Below, in pieces: positions 33,617 to 41,486 of a stretch of DNA of 64,000 nucleotides; the stretch's first letter is position 1; each line of letters opens with the position of its first letter. Both the position numbers and the translations under genes were made by a program. A model generated the notes under the pieces. The model saw only the letters and a list, made by a program, of their open reading frames with translations, had not been told where the DNA came from and did not search any database. The DNA comes from Ruminococcus flavefaciens ATCC 19208 (GTDB taxonomy: Bacteria > Bacillota > Clostridia > Oscillospirales > Ruminococcaceae). The stretch covers positions 128,652 to 192,651 of the forward strand of contig NZ_KI912489.1 of NCBI RefSeq assembly GCF_000518765.1, written 5' to 3'.

Positions 33617-34531
33617 ATGAAGAAAATAATTGATATAATCAAAAATATATGAGCTTTCCGTTTTGTCATGCTGACTGCTGCGGGAGTTGTCAATGCTTTC
33701 GGTATAACTCTTTTCCTTACGCCTGTTAAGCTGTATGACAGCGGTATTTCAGGCACTTCCATGCTTCTCGCACAGGTCACGCCTGCATCGCTGTCGCTGT
33801 CGATTTTTCTGATATTGCTCAATATACCGCTTTTTCTCTACGGAATGAAAAAGCAGGGCGGAAGCTTTACTCTTAGTGCTATATACACCGTAGCCGTGTA
33901 TTCCTTAATGTCATGGCTCATAACAGATGTACTTCCCATAGATGTCAGCATAGCGTCGCCTCTTGCAGGCACTGACCTGCTGCTGTGCGCACTGTTCGGC
34001 GGCGTGATATCGGGAATAGGAAGCGGTCTTGCCATACGCTTCGGCGGTGCTATGGACGGAATAGAGGTAATGGCTGTAATATTTGCAAAGCGGCTGGGAC
34101 TGTCCGTAGGCTCATTCGTTATGGTGTACAACGTTTTGCTCTACATAATATGCGGAGCTGTTATACAAAGCTGGATACTGCCCCTTTATTCCATAGTTAC
34201 ATACGGAGCTGCGCTAAAGACCGTAGACTATATAGTTGACGGCTTACAGCGTGAAAAGGCTGCAATGATAATAACAGCCCGTCACGATGATATCAAAAAG
34301 CAGCTAATGGAAGAATTCGGCTGCGGAATGACTCTCATAAAGGCTATGGGCGGATATTCGGGAGAAGAACGCACAGTGCTGTATTTTGTCGTGAACCGCT
34401 TTCAGGTGATGAAGATGAAAGGCATAGTTCAGAAAATAGACCCACTTGCCTATATCACCCTCACTGAGGTAGCGGATATATTCTCGGTACCTAATAAATG
34501 TGTAGGGGACGGCGTCTCGACGTCCCTTTAG
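33617..34531 (+). CDS. YitT/DUF2179 family membrane protein with in-frame TGA at codon 12
   Basis: The ATG at 33617 has AAGAGGTGA upstream and reads MKKIIDIIKNI, then TGA (33650-33652), then continues in the same frame 'AFRFVMLTAAGVVNAFGITL' to 34531. The stop falls where YitT proteins often have an aromatic residue before helix 1. A TGG-to-TGA change explains it. The ATG at 33668 could restart translation but has no visible RBS and would cut into helix 1. The rest is intact: about five helices, glycine-rich 'FGGVISGIGSGLAIRFGGAMDG', and the cytoplasmic DUF2179 domain 'AAMIITARHDDIKKQL' ... 'VVNRFQVMKMK'. The last 11 or so residues are encoded by a REP-like hairpin that supplies the stop. Function unknown. 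Confidence 0.75.
34500..34531 (+). repeat. REP-like hairpin forming the 3' end of the YitT-like gene
   Basis: TGTAGGGGACGGCGTCTCGACGTCCC-type element (constant TGTAGGGG edge, GACG/CGTC stem). It is read as 'CVGDGVSTSL' before the TAG. Confidence 0.75.
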
Positions 34532-34588
34532 GGACTCCGCCAAAGGAACACAGTCCCTTTGGAATTCCGTTCATAGGTTCAGCAAGTT

Positions 34589-35074
34589 TTATAATGGTTT
34601 TCTCTCGAACATCAGCACGGGATAGCCCTCGTAGTAGGGCTTTACTATCTCGGGGTGCTCGTCAGCATAGGTAAATATTTTATCTGCAAGCCCTTCCTTG
34701 AGGAAGTCCACAAGCTGTGACAGCGGTCTGTGGTACAGCTCGTCGCATATAGAAGCGAAGGTTATAGCCCGTCTGCCGTCTACTTCCATGATGCGGTAGG
34801 GCCATATGCGGCAGTCGAAGGGCTTCTCGTCGCCCAGCATACAGCCGTTTTCAGTGAGCGCGGGACATGAGAACAGTTCATCGCCGCGAAGCTCGCCCAC
34901 TCTGAATATATAGCCGCCGTCCTTTGTCACGAACTGAGTATCGGGACGGGCGGCTTTTATTTTTTCACATAGCTCTGCGGTAAATACGGGAGTCTCCCAT
35001 ACGTCGTAGCGGTCGAAAATGCAGCAGAGCCGACATTTTGCGCAGGCTTCGCCGCTGAGTATCTTTTTCAGCAT
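34589..35074 (-). CDS. YkgJ-type cysteine-cluster protein
   Basis: 161 aa from the ATG at 35074 (AAAGGAG upstream). N-terminal 'CAKCRLCC' (CxxCxxCC) with later 'FSCPALTENGCMLGDEKPFDCRIWP' cysteines (split across the loop). This is the YkgJ/CxxCxxCC pattern that binds zinc or an Fe-S cluster (family knowledge). Role unknown; some homologues are linked to flagellin methylation, but nothing here suggests motility. Convergent with the YitT-like gene. Confidence 0.8.
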   Translation of the reverse strand: MLKKILSGEACAKCRLCCIFDRYDVWETPVFTAELCEKIKAARPDTQFVTKDGGYIFRVGELRGDELFSCPALTENGCMLGDEKPFDCRIWPYRIMEVDGRRAITFASICDELYHRPLSQLVDFLKEGLADKIFTYADEHPEIVKPYYEGYPVLMFERKPL

Positions 35075-35133
35075 GAACAAGCTCCTTTCAAATGCATATT
35101 GGTATTATTATACCCGATATACCGCTGTTTGTC

Positions 35134-35249
35134 AACAGCGGTGCGGCGTTTCGCCGCCCGTGAGACCTTAGCCTTTAGCTGTTAGCTTGCAGGGACGACC
35201 ATTGGTCGTTCGTGAATCGAGAATGTAGGGGCTGCCTGTGGCAGCCCGC
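35134..35249. repeat. Three REP-like hairpins
   Basis: GTGCGGCGTTTCGCCGCCCG (35141-35160), TGCAGGGACGACCATTGGTCGTTCG at 35188-35212 in two halves, and TGTAGGGGCTGCC / GGCAGCCCG (35224-35248). Different stems with the same outer edges. Confidence 0.75.
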
Positions 35250-35270
35250 GTCTTGCGATGCAAGCAGCAA

Positions 35271-35332
35271 TGAATTGTCATTCATAATTCATCGGCGTGA
35301 GCCGACACAATTAATTATGAATTATGAATTAA
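35271..35332. repeat. AT-rich inverted-repeat element (MITE-like)
   Basis: ATTCATAATTCAT on the left and ATTATGAATTATGAATT on the right face each other around a small hairpin CGGC-GTGA-GCCG. Similar AATTCATAATT pieces occur near 15390, 22120 and 62432. Confidence 0.6.
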
Positions 35333-35355
35333 AAAACGGGCATAAAGCCCGTTTT
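35331..35355 (-). terminator. Terminator for the dnaX-ybaB-recR operon
   Basis: AAAAACGGGC-ATAAA-GCCCGTTTTT, ending at the recR stop. Confidence 0.85.
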
Positions 35356-35957
35356 TACATATCATTTCTGTTTTCGAGTGCCTTGAAAAGGGTAACTTCG
35401 TCTGCGTATTCCAGTATACCGCCAACAGGCAGACCAAAGGCAAGCCTTGTGACCTTTATGCCCATCGGTTTAAGCAGTCCTGCCACGTACATTGCCGTAG
35501 CATCGCCCTCAACCGTGGGATTTGTCGCCATTATGACTTCATTTACTCCGCCCTCGGCTATTCTCGCAAGTAGCTCCTTAACGCGGAGCTTGTCGGGAGT
35601 AATGCCGTCCATAGGCGAAAGAAGTCCGTGAAGCACATGGTAAACGCCGTTATATTCCCTTGTGCGCTCGAAAGCTGTAACGTCCTTGGGCGTTTCAACA
35701 ACGCATATAACGCTCTTGTCGCGCTCAGTATCGTCACATATAGGGCATATCTCCCTTTCTGTAAGGTTCTGGCAGCACTTACAGCAATGAACGTTTTTCT
35801 TTGCATCAATGAGCGCCTTTGCGAAATCCTCAACAGCTCCCTCGTCCATTGACATAACGTGGTATGCCAGACGCTGAGCGGATTTCATGCCTATACCCGG
35901 GAGAGATGCGAATTTTTCCGCAAGTATAACCAGCGGAAGGGCATTGTGGTCAGCCAT
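35355..35957 (-). CDS. recR: Recombination mediator protein RecR
   Basis: 200 aa. DNA-gap repair mediator working with RecO and RecF. N-terminal helix-hairpin-helix 'FASLPGIGMKSAQRLAYHVM', zinc finger 'CCKCCQNLTEREICPICDD', then the Toprim domain 'ICVVETPKDVTAFERT' and 'MATNPTVEGDATAMYV'. Complete. Last gene of the classic dnaX-ybaB-recR operon; 6 bp after ybaB. Confidence 0.96.
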   Translation of the reverse strand: MADHNALPLVILAEKFASLPGIGMKSAQRLAYHVMSMDEGAVEDFAKALIDAKKNVHCCKCCQNLTEREICPICDDTERDKSVICVVETPKDVTAFERTREYNGVYHVLHGLLSPMDGITPDKLRVKELLARIAEGGVNEVIMATNPTVEGDATAMYVAGLLKPMGIKVTRLAFGLPVGGILEYADEVTLFKALENRNDM

Positions 35958-35963
35958 TATTTA

Positions 35964-36314
35964 TCAGAAAAGACCCGGAAGTGAAACGCCGCCTGTGATC
36001 TTGCTCATTTCAGCTTCTGTTGTAGTCTCAACGTTGTTTACAGCTTCGTTTACAGCGCTGATGATGAGATCCTGGAGCATATCTATATCCTCAGGGTCAA
36101 CTACCTCAGGCTTGAGAGTGAGAGACTTGATCGTCTTTTTGCCTGTTATAGTAACTTCAACAGCACCGCCGCCGGCAGTTGCGGAGAAGTCTCTTGCTTC
36201 GATATCTTCCTGAAGCTCTGTGATCTGATCCTGCATCTTCTGAGCCTGCTTGATCATCTGGTTCATATTCTGAGCACCGCCGCCGTTTACGTTCTTTGGT
36301 ATTCTTGCTTTCAT
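35964..36314 (-). CDS. ybaB: YbaB/EbfC family nucleoid-associated protein
   Basis: 116 aa. 'NMNQMIKQAQKMQDQITELQ' helix followed by the beta sheet 'GGGAVEVTITGKKTIKSLTL' and a C-terminal helix 'IDMLQDLIISAVNEAV', the standard YbaB fold that binds DNA as a dimer. Located between dnaX and recR as in most bacteria. Confidence 0.93.
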   Translation of the reverse strand: MKARIPKNVNGGGAQNMNQMIKQAQKMQDQITELQEDIEARDFSATAGGGAVEVTITGKKTIKSLTLKPEVVDPEDIDMLQDLIISAVNEAVNNVETTTEAEMSKITGGVSLPGLF

Positions 36315-36388
36315 TTTAAAATTCTCCTTTGAAAATAAAGTTTCTTAGTTTTATATATCAAGCAAAATTATTTTTGCTTTTAAAGCGT

Positions 36389-38002
36389 TTATTGGTTTTC
36401 TACCGCAGTTTCTATCTTGCTCTCCATAGCCTTTTTGATGAGCTGCTCGGCAAGGTTTTTCTGTTCCTCGACTGTTGTGGTGCATCTTGCTCGGAGAGCG
36501 TATTTCTGCCCCATAACGTTGAAAATGGCTCTGCTTAGAGATACAGCCGTATCTCGGTTGCTCTTCAGCAGATTGATGAAAAAGCGGTTTTGCGAGAATA
36601 TAACAAGTACATTGCCCTTTGTCTTGGCAAATGAGCCGTCGAGACTTCCTGCGGCTGCGGGGTTGAGCTTCTGGTACTCTTCCAGTATCTCGCCCCATCT
36701 TTCGCAGTCTGTAAGCTCGTCCTCGTTGAGTTTCTTCTCGTCTATCTTTACATTCGGCGTCGGGTCTGTCTCCGAATCGCCGCGAGCCGTAAGGACTTCG
36801 GGCTGCTGAGGTACCTGCGCTCCGTTTGGTATAGCTCTCGGAACGGAGTTGATTTTATTCTCTAACTGTTTTATTTTATCATATATTTCGGAATTGTCAA
36901 TACCCTCTGCGGTATTCTTTACATTTCCGCAAAGTTTTATGAGGGACATCTCAAATTCAACGCGCTTGTTCATGGCTCTCTGCATATGCTCGCGGCACTC
37001 CTGCAAAGCGGAAAGTCTGTCCATAACAGTTGCAAGGTCGGACTTTTCGGCAATAGCCCGCAGTCTTTCAAGCTCGTCGGGCATACATACTATGAGCTTT
37101 TCCGCAGTTTCGGGGGAAGCCTTTATGAGCATGACATTTCTCAGCTGAGTGATAAGCTCCTCGCAAAGCCTTGTAAGGTCTTTGGACATATCGTAGAGCG
37201 ATGCGGTAAGAGACAGAGCCTTCGGCGTATCAGCGTCCGAAATAGCGTCAAGGATATCGTAGAGATAGTCTCTGCCTGCGATACCTGCTGCATTTGATAC
37301 AGCCTCTGCGTTTATGACCTCGGCGCATACCGAGCACTGGTCAAGGAGAGATACAGCGTCACGCATACCGCCGTCTGCAAGCTTTGCTATCATAGCCGCA
37401 CCGTCATCGGTGAGCTGCAAGTCCTCCTGCTGAGCGATATAGCTTATGCGCTTGGCGATGTCCTCTGCCTTTATCCTGCGGAAATCGTAGCGCTGACAGC
37501 GTGATACGATAGTTGCGGGTACTTTGTGTATCTCGGTAGTTGCAAGAATGAATTTCACGTACGGGGGAGGTTCTTCCATGATCTTCAGCAGAGCGTTGAA
37601 GGCTCCTGCCGAGAGCATATGCACTTCATCTATGATGTATATTTTGTAAGCTCCGCGCTCGGGAGTATATACTGCGGCATCGCGCAGGTCACGGATATTG
37701 TCAACGCCGTTGTTTGAAGCAGCGTCTATCTCGACTATGTCGGTGAGAGCGCCGCTGTCTGCATCGCGGCATATGTCGCATTCAAGGCATGGATTGCCGT
37801 TTTTCATGTTTCGGCAGTTGACTGCCTTGGCGAGTATACGGGCGCAGGTGGTCTTACCTGTACCCCGTGAGCCTGTGAAAAGGTATGCATGGGCGGTCTT
37901 ACCGCTGATTATCTGGTTTTTCAGAGCCTCTGTGGTATATTCCTGAGATATAACGTCGTCAAAGGTCATTGGACGCCATTTGCGGTAAAGAGCCTTATAC
38001 AC
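36389..38002 (-). CDS. dnaX: DNA polymerase III subunits gamma and tau
   Basis: 537 aa. Clamp-loader ATPase. 'YKALYRKWRPMTFDDVISQE' start, Walker A 'GSRGTGKTTCARILAKAVNC', zinc-binding 'CRNMKNGNPCLECDICRD', Walker B 'IIDEVHMLS', sensor 'SRCQRYDFRRI'. The C-terminal tau-type region (about 380-537) is shorter than in enterobacteria but present. 17 bp downstream of the TPR gene and 74 bp upstream of ybaB, so one operon. Confidence 0.95.
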   Translation of the reverse strand: MYKALYRKWRPMTFDDVISQEYTTEALKNQIISGKTAHAYLFTGSRGTGKTTCARILAKAVNCRNMKNGNPCLECDICRDADSGALTDIVEIDAASNNGVDNIRDLRDAAVYTPERGAYKIYIIDEVHMLSAGAFNALLKIMEEPPPYVKFILATTEIHKVPATIVSRCQRYDFRRIKAEDIAKRISYIAQQEDLQLTDDGAAMIAKLADGGMRDAVSLLDQCSVCAEVINAEAVSNAAGIAGRDYLYDILDAISDADTPKALSLTASLYDMSKDLTRLCEELITQLRNVMLIKASPETAEKLIVCMPDELERLRAIAEKSDLATVMDRLSALQECREHMQRAMNKRVEFEMSLIKLCGNVKNTAEGIDNSEIYDKIKQLENKINSVPRAIPNGAQVPQQPEVLTARGDSETDPTPNVKIDEKKLNEDELTDCERWGEILEEYQKLNPAAAGSLDGSFAKTKGNVLVIFSQNRFFINLLKSNRDTAVSLSRAIFNVMGQKYALRARCTTTVEEQKNLAEQLIKKAMESKIETAVENQ

Positions 38003-38019
38003 AGCCTTTCCTCCCTTCT

Positions 38020-38910
38020 TCAGTCGCTGTGGTGTTCAAGCATCACGGCTGCCTGTATTTCTTTATAGTAACGTGTAAAGCCGATGGAATCTTCGATATT
38101 ATTGAGGAGAGCCTGTCTGTACAGAGCTTCGCCCTCTTTTAAATTATGGAGCATGGTCTGTGCTATAGCAGCACCGCCCAGTGCGCTTGCGTAGCTTTCG
38201 TGGCGTTCAATAGCCTCCTCGAACCATTTCAGCGCTGTCTCTCCCTTGTTGAGCTTGAGATACATATCCCCTATCTCACAGCGTATCCTGTTGCTGTACT
38301 GATAGTCCTCACGGGCAAGGAGATCCTCATAGAGCTGCTGTGCCTTTTCGGTGTAGCCGTTCTGAGCGTGACAGCGGGCTATGAATATGGGAAGCTCAGG
38401 GATATAAAAGCCGTTTTCATGTGCTTTTTCGTAGCATATCACCGCATTCGGACAAGCCTCGAGGATATGATAGCAGCGTCCGCGGTAAAACTCGTTCACG
38501 CCTTTTTCTTCCTTGGTCATGTCCATTTCTTCATTGCTGAGGTCAGTGAATACTTCAAGCGCGTTTCTGAAATCACCTTTATGGAAGAGTTCAAGTCCCT
38601 TTTCAAATACGGCTGATCTGTGATTTATGCCCGTAAAGGCGTTGCCGATGAGCTCGTCGTCGAACTGATGGAAGATGCTCTTTTTTAATTGCGCTATCTT
38701 ATAGAATGATATGCCTGTCCAGTACATGAAAAAGAGCATAAGCATAGCGACGATATTATTTGATAGGGTGGTATTTTCCTCACCTGTTGCCATACGTAAT
38801 GCAAAAACAGCTATTGAGGAAACAAATGAAGCTGCAAGAGCATTCGGGATACTGCGCCAGAAACACAGCAGGACACGTCTTGTCCGTGCTGCAAGAATAG
38901 AACGGAACAT
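38020..38910 (-). CDS. Membrane-anchored TPR protein
   Basis: 296 aa from the ATG at 38910, behind GGGGGGATAAGA. The longer frame is rejected because it runs through the SRP RNA. Two hydrophobic helices near the N-terminus (about 20-45, 55-75), then TPR-like repeats: 'LFHKGDFRNALEVFTDL', 'YRGRCYHILEACPNAVICYEKA', 'ARCHAQNGYTEKAQQLYEDL', 'GDMYLKLNKGETALKWFEEAI'. A scaffold for unknown partners. Sits between SRP RNA and dnaX, transcribed together. Confidence 0.8.
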   Translation of the reverse strand: MFRSILAARTRRVLLCFWRSIPNALAASFVSSIAVFALRMATGEENTTLSNNIVAMLMLFFMYWTGISFYKIAQLKKSIFHQFDDELIGNAFTGINHRSAVFEKGLELFHKGDFRNALEVFTDLSNEEMDMTKEEKGVNEFYRGRCYHILEACPNAVICYEKAHENGFYIPELPIFIARCHAQNGYTEKAQQLYEDLLAREDYQYSNRIRCEIGDMYLKLNKGETALKWFEEAIERHESYASALGGAAIAQTMLHNLKEGEALYRQALLNNIEDSIGFTRYYKEIQAAVMLEHHSD

Positions 38911-38944
38911 TCTTATCCCCCCATTAAAGAAAAATTCCGGAACA

Positions 38945-39050
38945 TAGATGTGCAGGCTTGCTGCGGCACACAACACGCACCGCTTAATGCTGCTCGGTCT
39001 CCCGCCTGACATGGTTCACGGGGTCTTGTTGCACAGGGCCCACACATCTA
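38945..39050 (-). ncRNA. ffs: Signal recognition particle RNA (small bacterial type)
   Basis: The minus strand carries GTGAACCATGTCAGG ... AGCAGCATTAAGC, the conserved helix 8 core that binds Ffh. The apical part reads GTCAGG-CGG-GAGA-CCG-AGCAGC, so the tetraloop is GAGA (GNRA) where many bacteria have GGAA. The ends AGATGTG and CACATCT close the terminal helix, giving about 105 nt without an Alu domain. A consensus promoter lies upstream and dnaX lies downstream, a known SRP RNA neighbourhood in Firmicutes. Confidence 0.92.
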
Positions 39051-39101
39051 TATTTCGGAATTTCAATCACGGATAATATGAGCAGACATTGCTCTGTTAA
39101 T

Positions 39102-39130
39102 ATGATATCACAAACCGCAGAGTTTGTCAA
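39102..39130 (-). promoter_or_regulatory. Promoter for SRP RNA and the dnaX operon
   Basis: Minus strand TTGACA, 17 bp, TATCAT, placing the transcript start about 45 nt before the mature SRP RNA 5' end. Confidence 0.85.
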
Positions 39131-39189
39131 GAATTTTTTTCTTGAAGCAGTTGATACACGGTATATCTTCGTTTTTTGAGTACAATAAT

Positions 39190-39220
39190 AAAAAGAGGGT
39201 ATGCCGAAGGACATACCCTC
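39190..39220 (-). terminator. Terminator for the 39236 lipoprotein
   Basis: GAGGGTATG / CATACCCTC stem; the minus strand continues with TTTTTATTATT. Confidence 0.85.
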
Positions 39221-39235
39221 ACAGGTAATCAGTTA

Positions 39236-40048
39236 TCAGTCAAGAGCGGAGAAGTATTTTTCAAATGTTGTGATATCCTCATCCATATTGTATCCTGTGC
39301 ATGAGATAGCGAGAATGAAATCACCCTCACGTCTTAAATAATATGCCTGTTCAAGAGAGAGACTATTCATTTCTGCCTTGAATTTTCCTCTTAAGAATTC
39401 TTTGCCTGCCATTGTTACAGTTTCGGGGCCTGATTCCTTTGTGTATGTAATTGTCGGAACAGCGGCAAGCTGTCTTTCGAGGATCGAGAAGTAGTCTTCT
39501 GCAGTAGTATCAGTGCTGAGAAGCATATTTTTATTGAGATTTTCGTATGCGATAGTAATATTCTGAGTTGAAGAAGAGTTCATGCAAAGTGCATCGCTTA
39601 TAGTAGACTGCTCAATGATCTGCTTAGCTGCGTCAGCGTTGCTGCTGTATACGGTTTCGGCACCGAGATTCATCATCTGGAGTATTACTTCATCATCGGC
39701 AAATTTCCAGCCGTCCGGAGCTGTAAGCTTGAAGCCTGCAAATTCACTTGTGTAGGTATTGCCGTCTACAACGCCTCTCTTGAAGTCTGTACCTTCAGCG
39801 GCAGAAGGAGATGAATCACTGTCTCCGTCGGATTTATCGGCTGTTGTCTTTTTTTCTTCAGCTTCGGTCGTTTTCTCATCTGTTTTCTCATCTGTTTTCT
39901 CTTCTGTTGTATCTTCTGCAACAGTTGTAGTCTCTGTCTTGTCCTTCTTGTCGGACTTCTTGTCAGAAGATGATGAGTTTCCGCAGCCTGTCAGTGTGCA
40001 TACTGCAAGAAGAAAAGCCATTGTGATCTTCAGAGTTGTCTTTTTCAT
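39236..40048 (-). CDS. Putative lipoprotein with low-complexity linker
   Basis: 270 aa, ATG after GGAGGATAAAAAACT. Lipobox LTGC (Cys about residue 22), then about 70 residues of Lys/Asp/Glu/Thr repeats including direct copies of 'KTDE'. The folded part (about 95-270) begins 'YTSEFAGFKLTAPDGWKF', like the PsbP/DUF1795-type sheet in many Firmicute lipoproteins, and ends 'AISCTGYNMDEDITTFEKYF'. Function unknown; own promoter and terminator. Confidence 0.8.
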   Translation of the reverse strand: MKKTTLKITMAFLLAVCTLTGCGNSSSSDKKSDKKDKTETTTVAEDTTEEKTDEKTDEKTTEAEEKKTTADKSDGDSDSSPSAAEGTDFKRGVVDGNTYTSEFAGFKLTAPDGWKFADDEVILQMMNLGAETVYSSNADAAKQIIEQSTISDALCMNSSSTQNITIAYENLNKNMLLSTDTTAEDYFSILERQLAAVPTITYTKESGPETVTMAGKEFLRGKFKAEMNSLSLEQAYYLRREGDFILAISCTGYNMDEDITTFEKYFSALD

Positions 40049-40098
40049 AGTTTTTTATCCTCCATATAATCTCTTCGCTGTGATAATGCAGCGTAATT

Positions 40099-40127
40099 AT
40101 TATAGCACTTAATTATTAACAAATCAA
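40099..40127 (-). promoter_or_regulatory. Promoter for the 39236 lipoprotein
   Basis: Minus strand TTGATT, 17 bp, TATAAT. Confidence 0.8.
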
Positions 40128-40149
40128 TACTTGAAAAAAATTCTTTTTC

Positions 40150-40372
40150 CGCAGACAACGGAACGCCGAGGGTGACTCCACACAGTGTGGGGAGATGTAC
40201 GAAGGACAGAGGGGCGCAGCGCCTGTTAGGCGGCGTTCCCTACACATAAATATGTGTCATGCGGGCGCACAGAATGCGCCCCCTACAGCGCAAAGCCTGA
40301 GCAGCCTTGCTCGTCCGCATATCATCGGAATTAACGGGCTGCCACAGGCAGCCCCTACAAGCTAAAGGCTAA
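40150..40372. repeat. Cluster of REP-like hairpins
   Basis: A large interrupted pair GGAACGCCGAGGGTGAC ... GGCGGCGTTCCCTACAC (40158-40245), GCGGGCGCACAGAATGCGCCCCCTACA at 40260-40286 in two halves, a family-2 fragment CCTTGCTCGTCCGCATATC (about 40302-40320), and GGGCTGCC / GGCAGCCCCTACA (40337-40360). No gene in this stretch. Confidence 0.75.
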
Positions 40373-40390
40373 GGGCTTAATGCACGCTGC

Positions 40391-40419
40391 TTGACAAATA
40401 TGTACAAACTATATATAAT
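40391..40419 (+). promoter_or_regulatory. Consensus promoter for the 40452 gene
   Basis: TTGACA, exactly 17 bp, TATAAT; ATG 33 bp downstream behind AAAGGA. Confidence 0.9.
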
Positions 40420-40451
40420 AAAGGTAGTATGCAAAAAGAAAGGATATATAC

Positions 40452-41303
40452 ATGATAAAAAAGAACCACGTTGTCAGGCTCGTGCTGATATTTACCCTTA
40501 TAATGGGCATTTCATCTCTTGTTATAATGCTGAGCAATACTCTTTCGGCACGACAGACTGCTTATATAACCGTTAATCCCAATACTATAAAGCTTATACA
40601 GCTTGACGGTCCTAAAGAGGGCGATCCCATCGCTATAGTGGATACAACAATCGGCGAATACAGATTTGTGCTTTATCCCGAGCAGTCTCCCAATGCTGTT
40701 GAGAACTTCACAAGTCTTGCAAAATCGGGATACTATAATAATACCTATGTATTTCATTCCGAGGACGGGGTGTATTCTGCCGCAGGTGCTCCGAATAAGG
40801 ACGGATCGGCAAATGATAATTCCCATGAGCTTGTAAAGAGAGAGCTCCATCAGGATCTCTGGCCGTTCAAGGGCGCTGTTATGGCTATGAATACGACTCT
40901 TGACAAGACCTTCAAGGAAAAGATACTTGGCGGCGGTACTTATTATAACGGCAGCCGTTTTATGGTGCTCAATACAGTTGAATTCAACGATGAATTCAAA
41001 AAAGAGCTGAAGGAAGTCTCCGAAAGTCAGCTTCTTGCAGACGCTTTCATAGAAAAAGGCGGTGTTCCGAATTTCTCACAGCAGATGACTGTTATCGGTC
41101 AGACCTACAGCGGCTTTGAAGTCGTTGAAAAGCTTGCGAGCCTTGAGACCAAAGATCAGGGCAGCTATAAATTCCCCGTTGAGGATATAATGATAAATTC
41201 CATTACTATCAGCACCTACTCGGAGGACGAAAAACAGGCAGTAACTACTGCAAAAACCACCACATCTGCTGCTGCGACCACTACTGAGACCACAACAAAA
41301 TAA
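40452..41303 (+). CDS. Secreted/membrane-anchored divergent cyclophilin
   Basis: 283 aa. N-terminal transmembrane anchor or signal (about 8-28), then a cyclophilin-type domain: 'IAIVDTTIGEYRFVLYPEQSP', 'AVENFTSLAKSGYYNNTYVFH', 'MTVIGQTYSGFEVVEKLA'. The usual FHR with catalytic Arg is 'FHS' here, and the F-M-x-Q-G-G-D segment is lost, so isomerase activity is doubtful. Ends in a Thr/Ala-rich tail. The next gene carries two intact copies of the same domain. Confidence 0.8.
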   Translation: MIKKNHVVRLVLIFTLIMGISSLVIMLSNTLSARQTAYITVNPNTIKLIQLDGPKEGDPIAIVDTTIGEYRFVLYPEQSPNAVENFTSLAKSGYYNNTYVFHSEDGVYSAAGAPNKDGSANDNSHELVKRELHQDLWPFKGAVMAMNTTLDKTFKEKILGGGTYYNGSRFMVLNTVEFNDEFKKELKEVSESQLLADAFIEKGGVPNFSQQMTVIGQTYSGFEVVEKLASLETKDQGSYKFPVEDIMINSITISTYSEDEKQAVTTAKTTTSAAATTTETTTK

Positions 41304-41392
41304 AGTGGTCTGATAAGTCGTTATATTTCAGGTAAACATAGTCTGTTCAACAAATCGCTTTGTCCAAAAACACTAAAAAATTGCGGAAACTA

Positions 41393-41421
41393 TTTACAAA
41401 TCGGTTTTTATGATGTATAAT
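41393..41421 (+). promoter_or_regulatory. Promoter for the double-cyclophilin gene
   Basis: TTTACA, 17 bp, TATAAT, about 65 bp before the ATG. Confidence 0.8.
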
Positions 41422-41486
41422 ATATAAGTTGAAGTATAATTACTAATAATAAATCATGATCTCATATATCTGAGGAGTGGAATTTT

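Noticed and set aside
33650-33652. Selenocysteine or UGA-Trp recoding in the YitT-like gene
   Set aside because: UGA acts as a normal stop for several genes here (for example 14777-14779 and pssA-type frames), no SECIS-like hairpin was seen directly after it, and YitT proteins are not selenoproteins.
38911-39012. Upstream extension of the TPR gene
   Set aside because: It runs through the SRP RNA and has no RBS; the ATG at 38910 has GGGGGGAT upstream.
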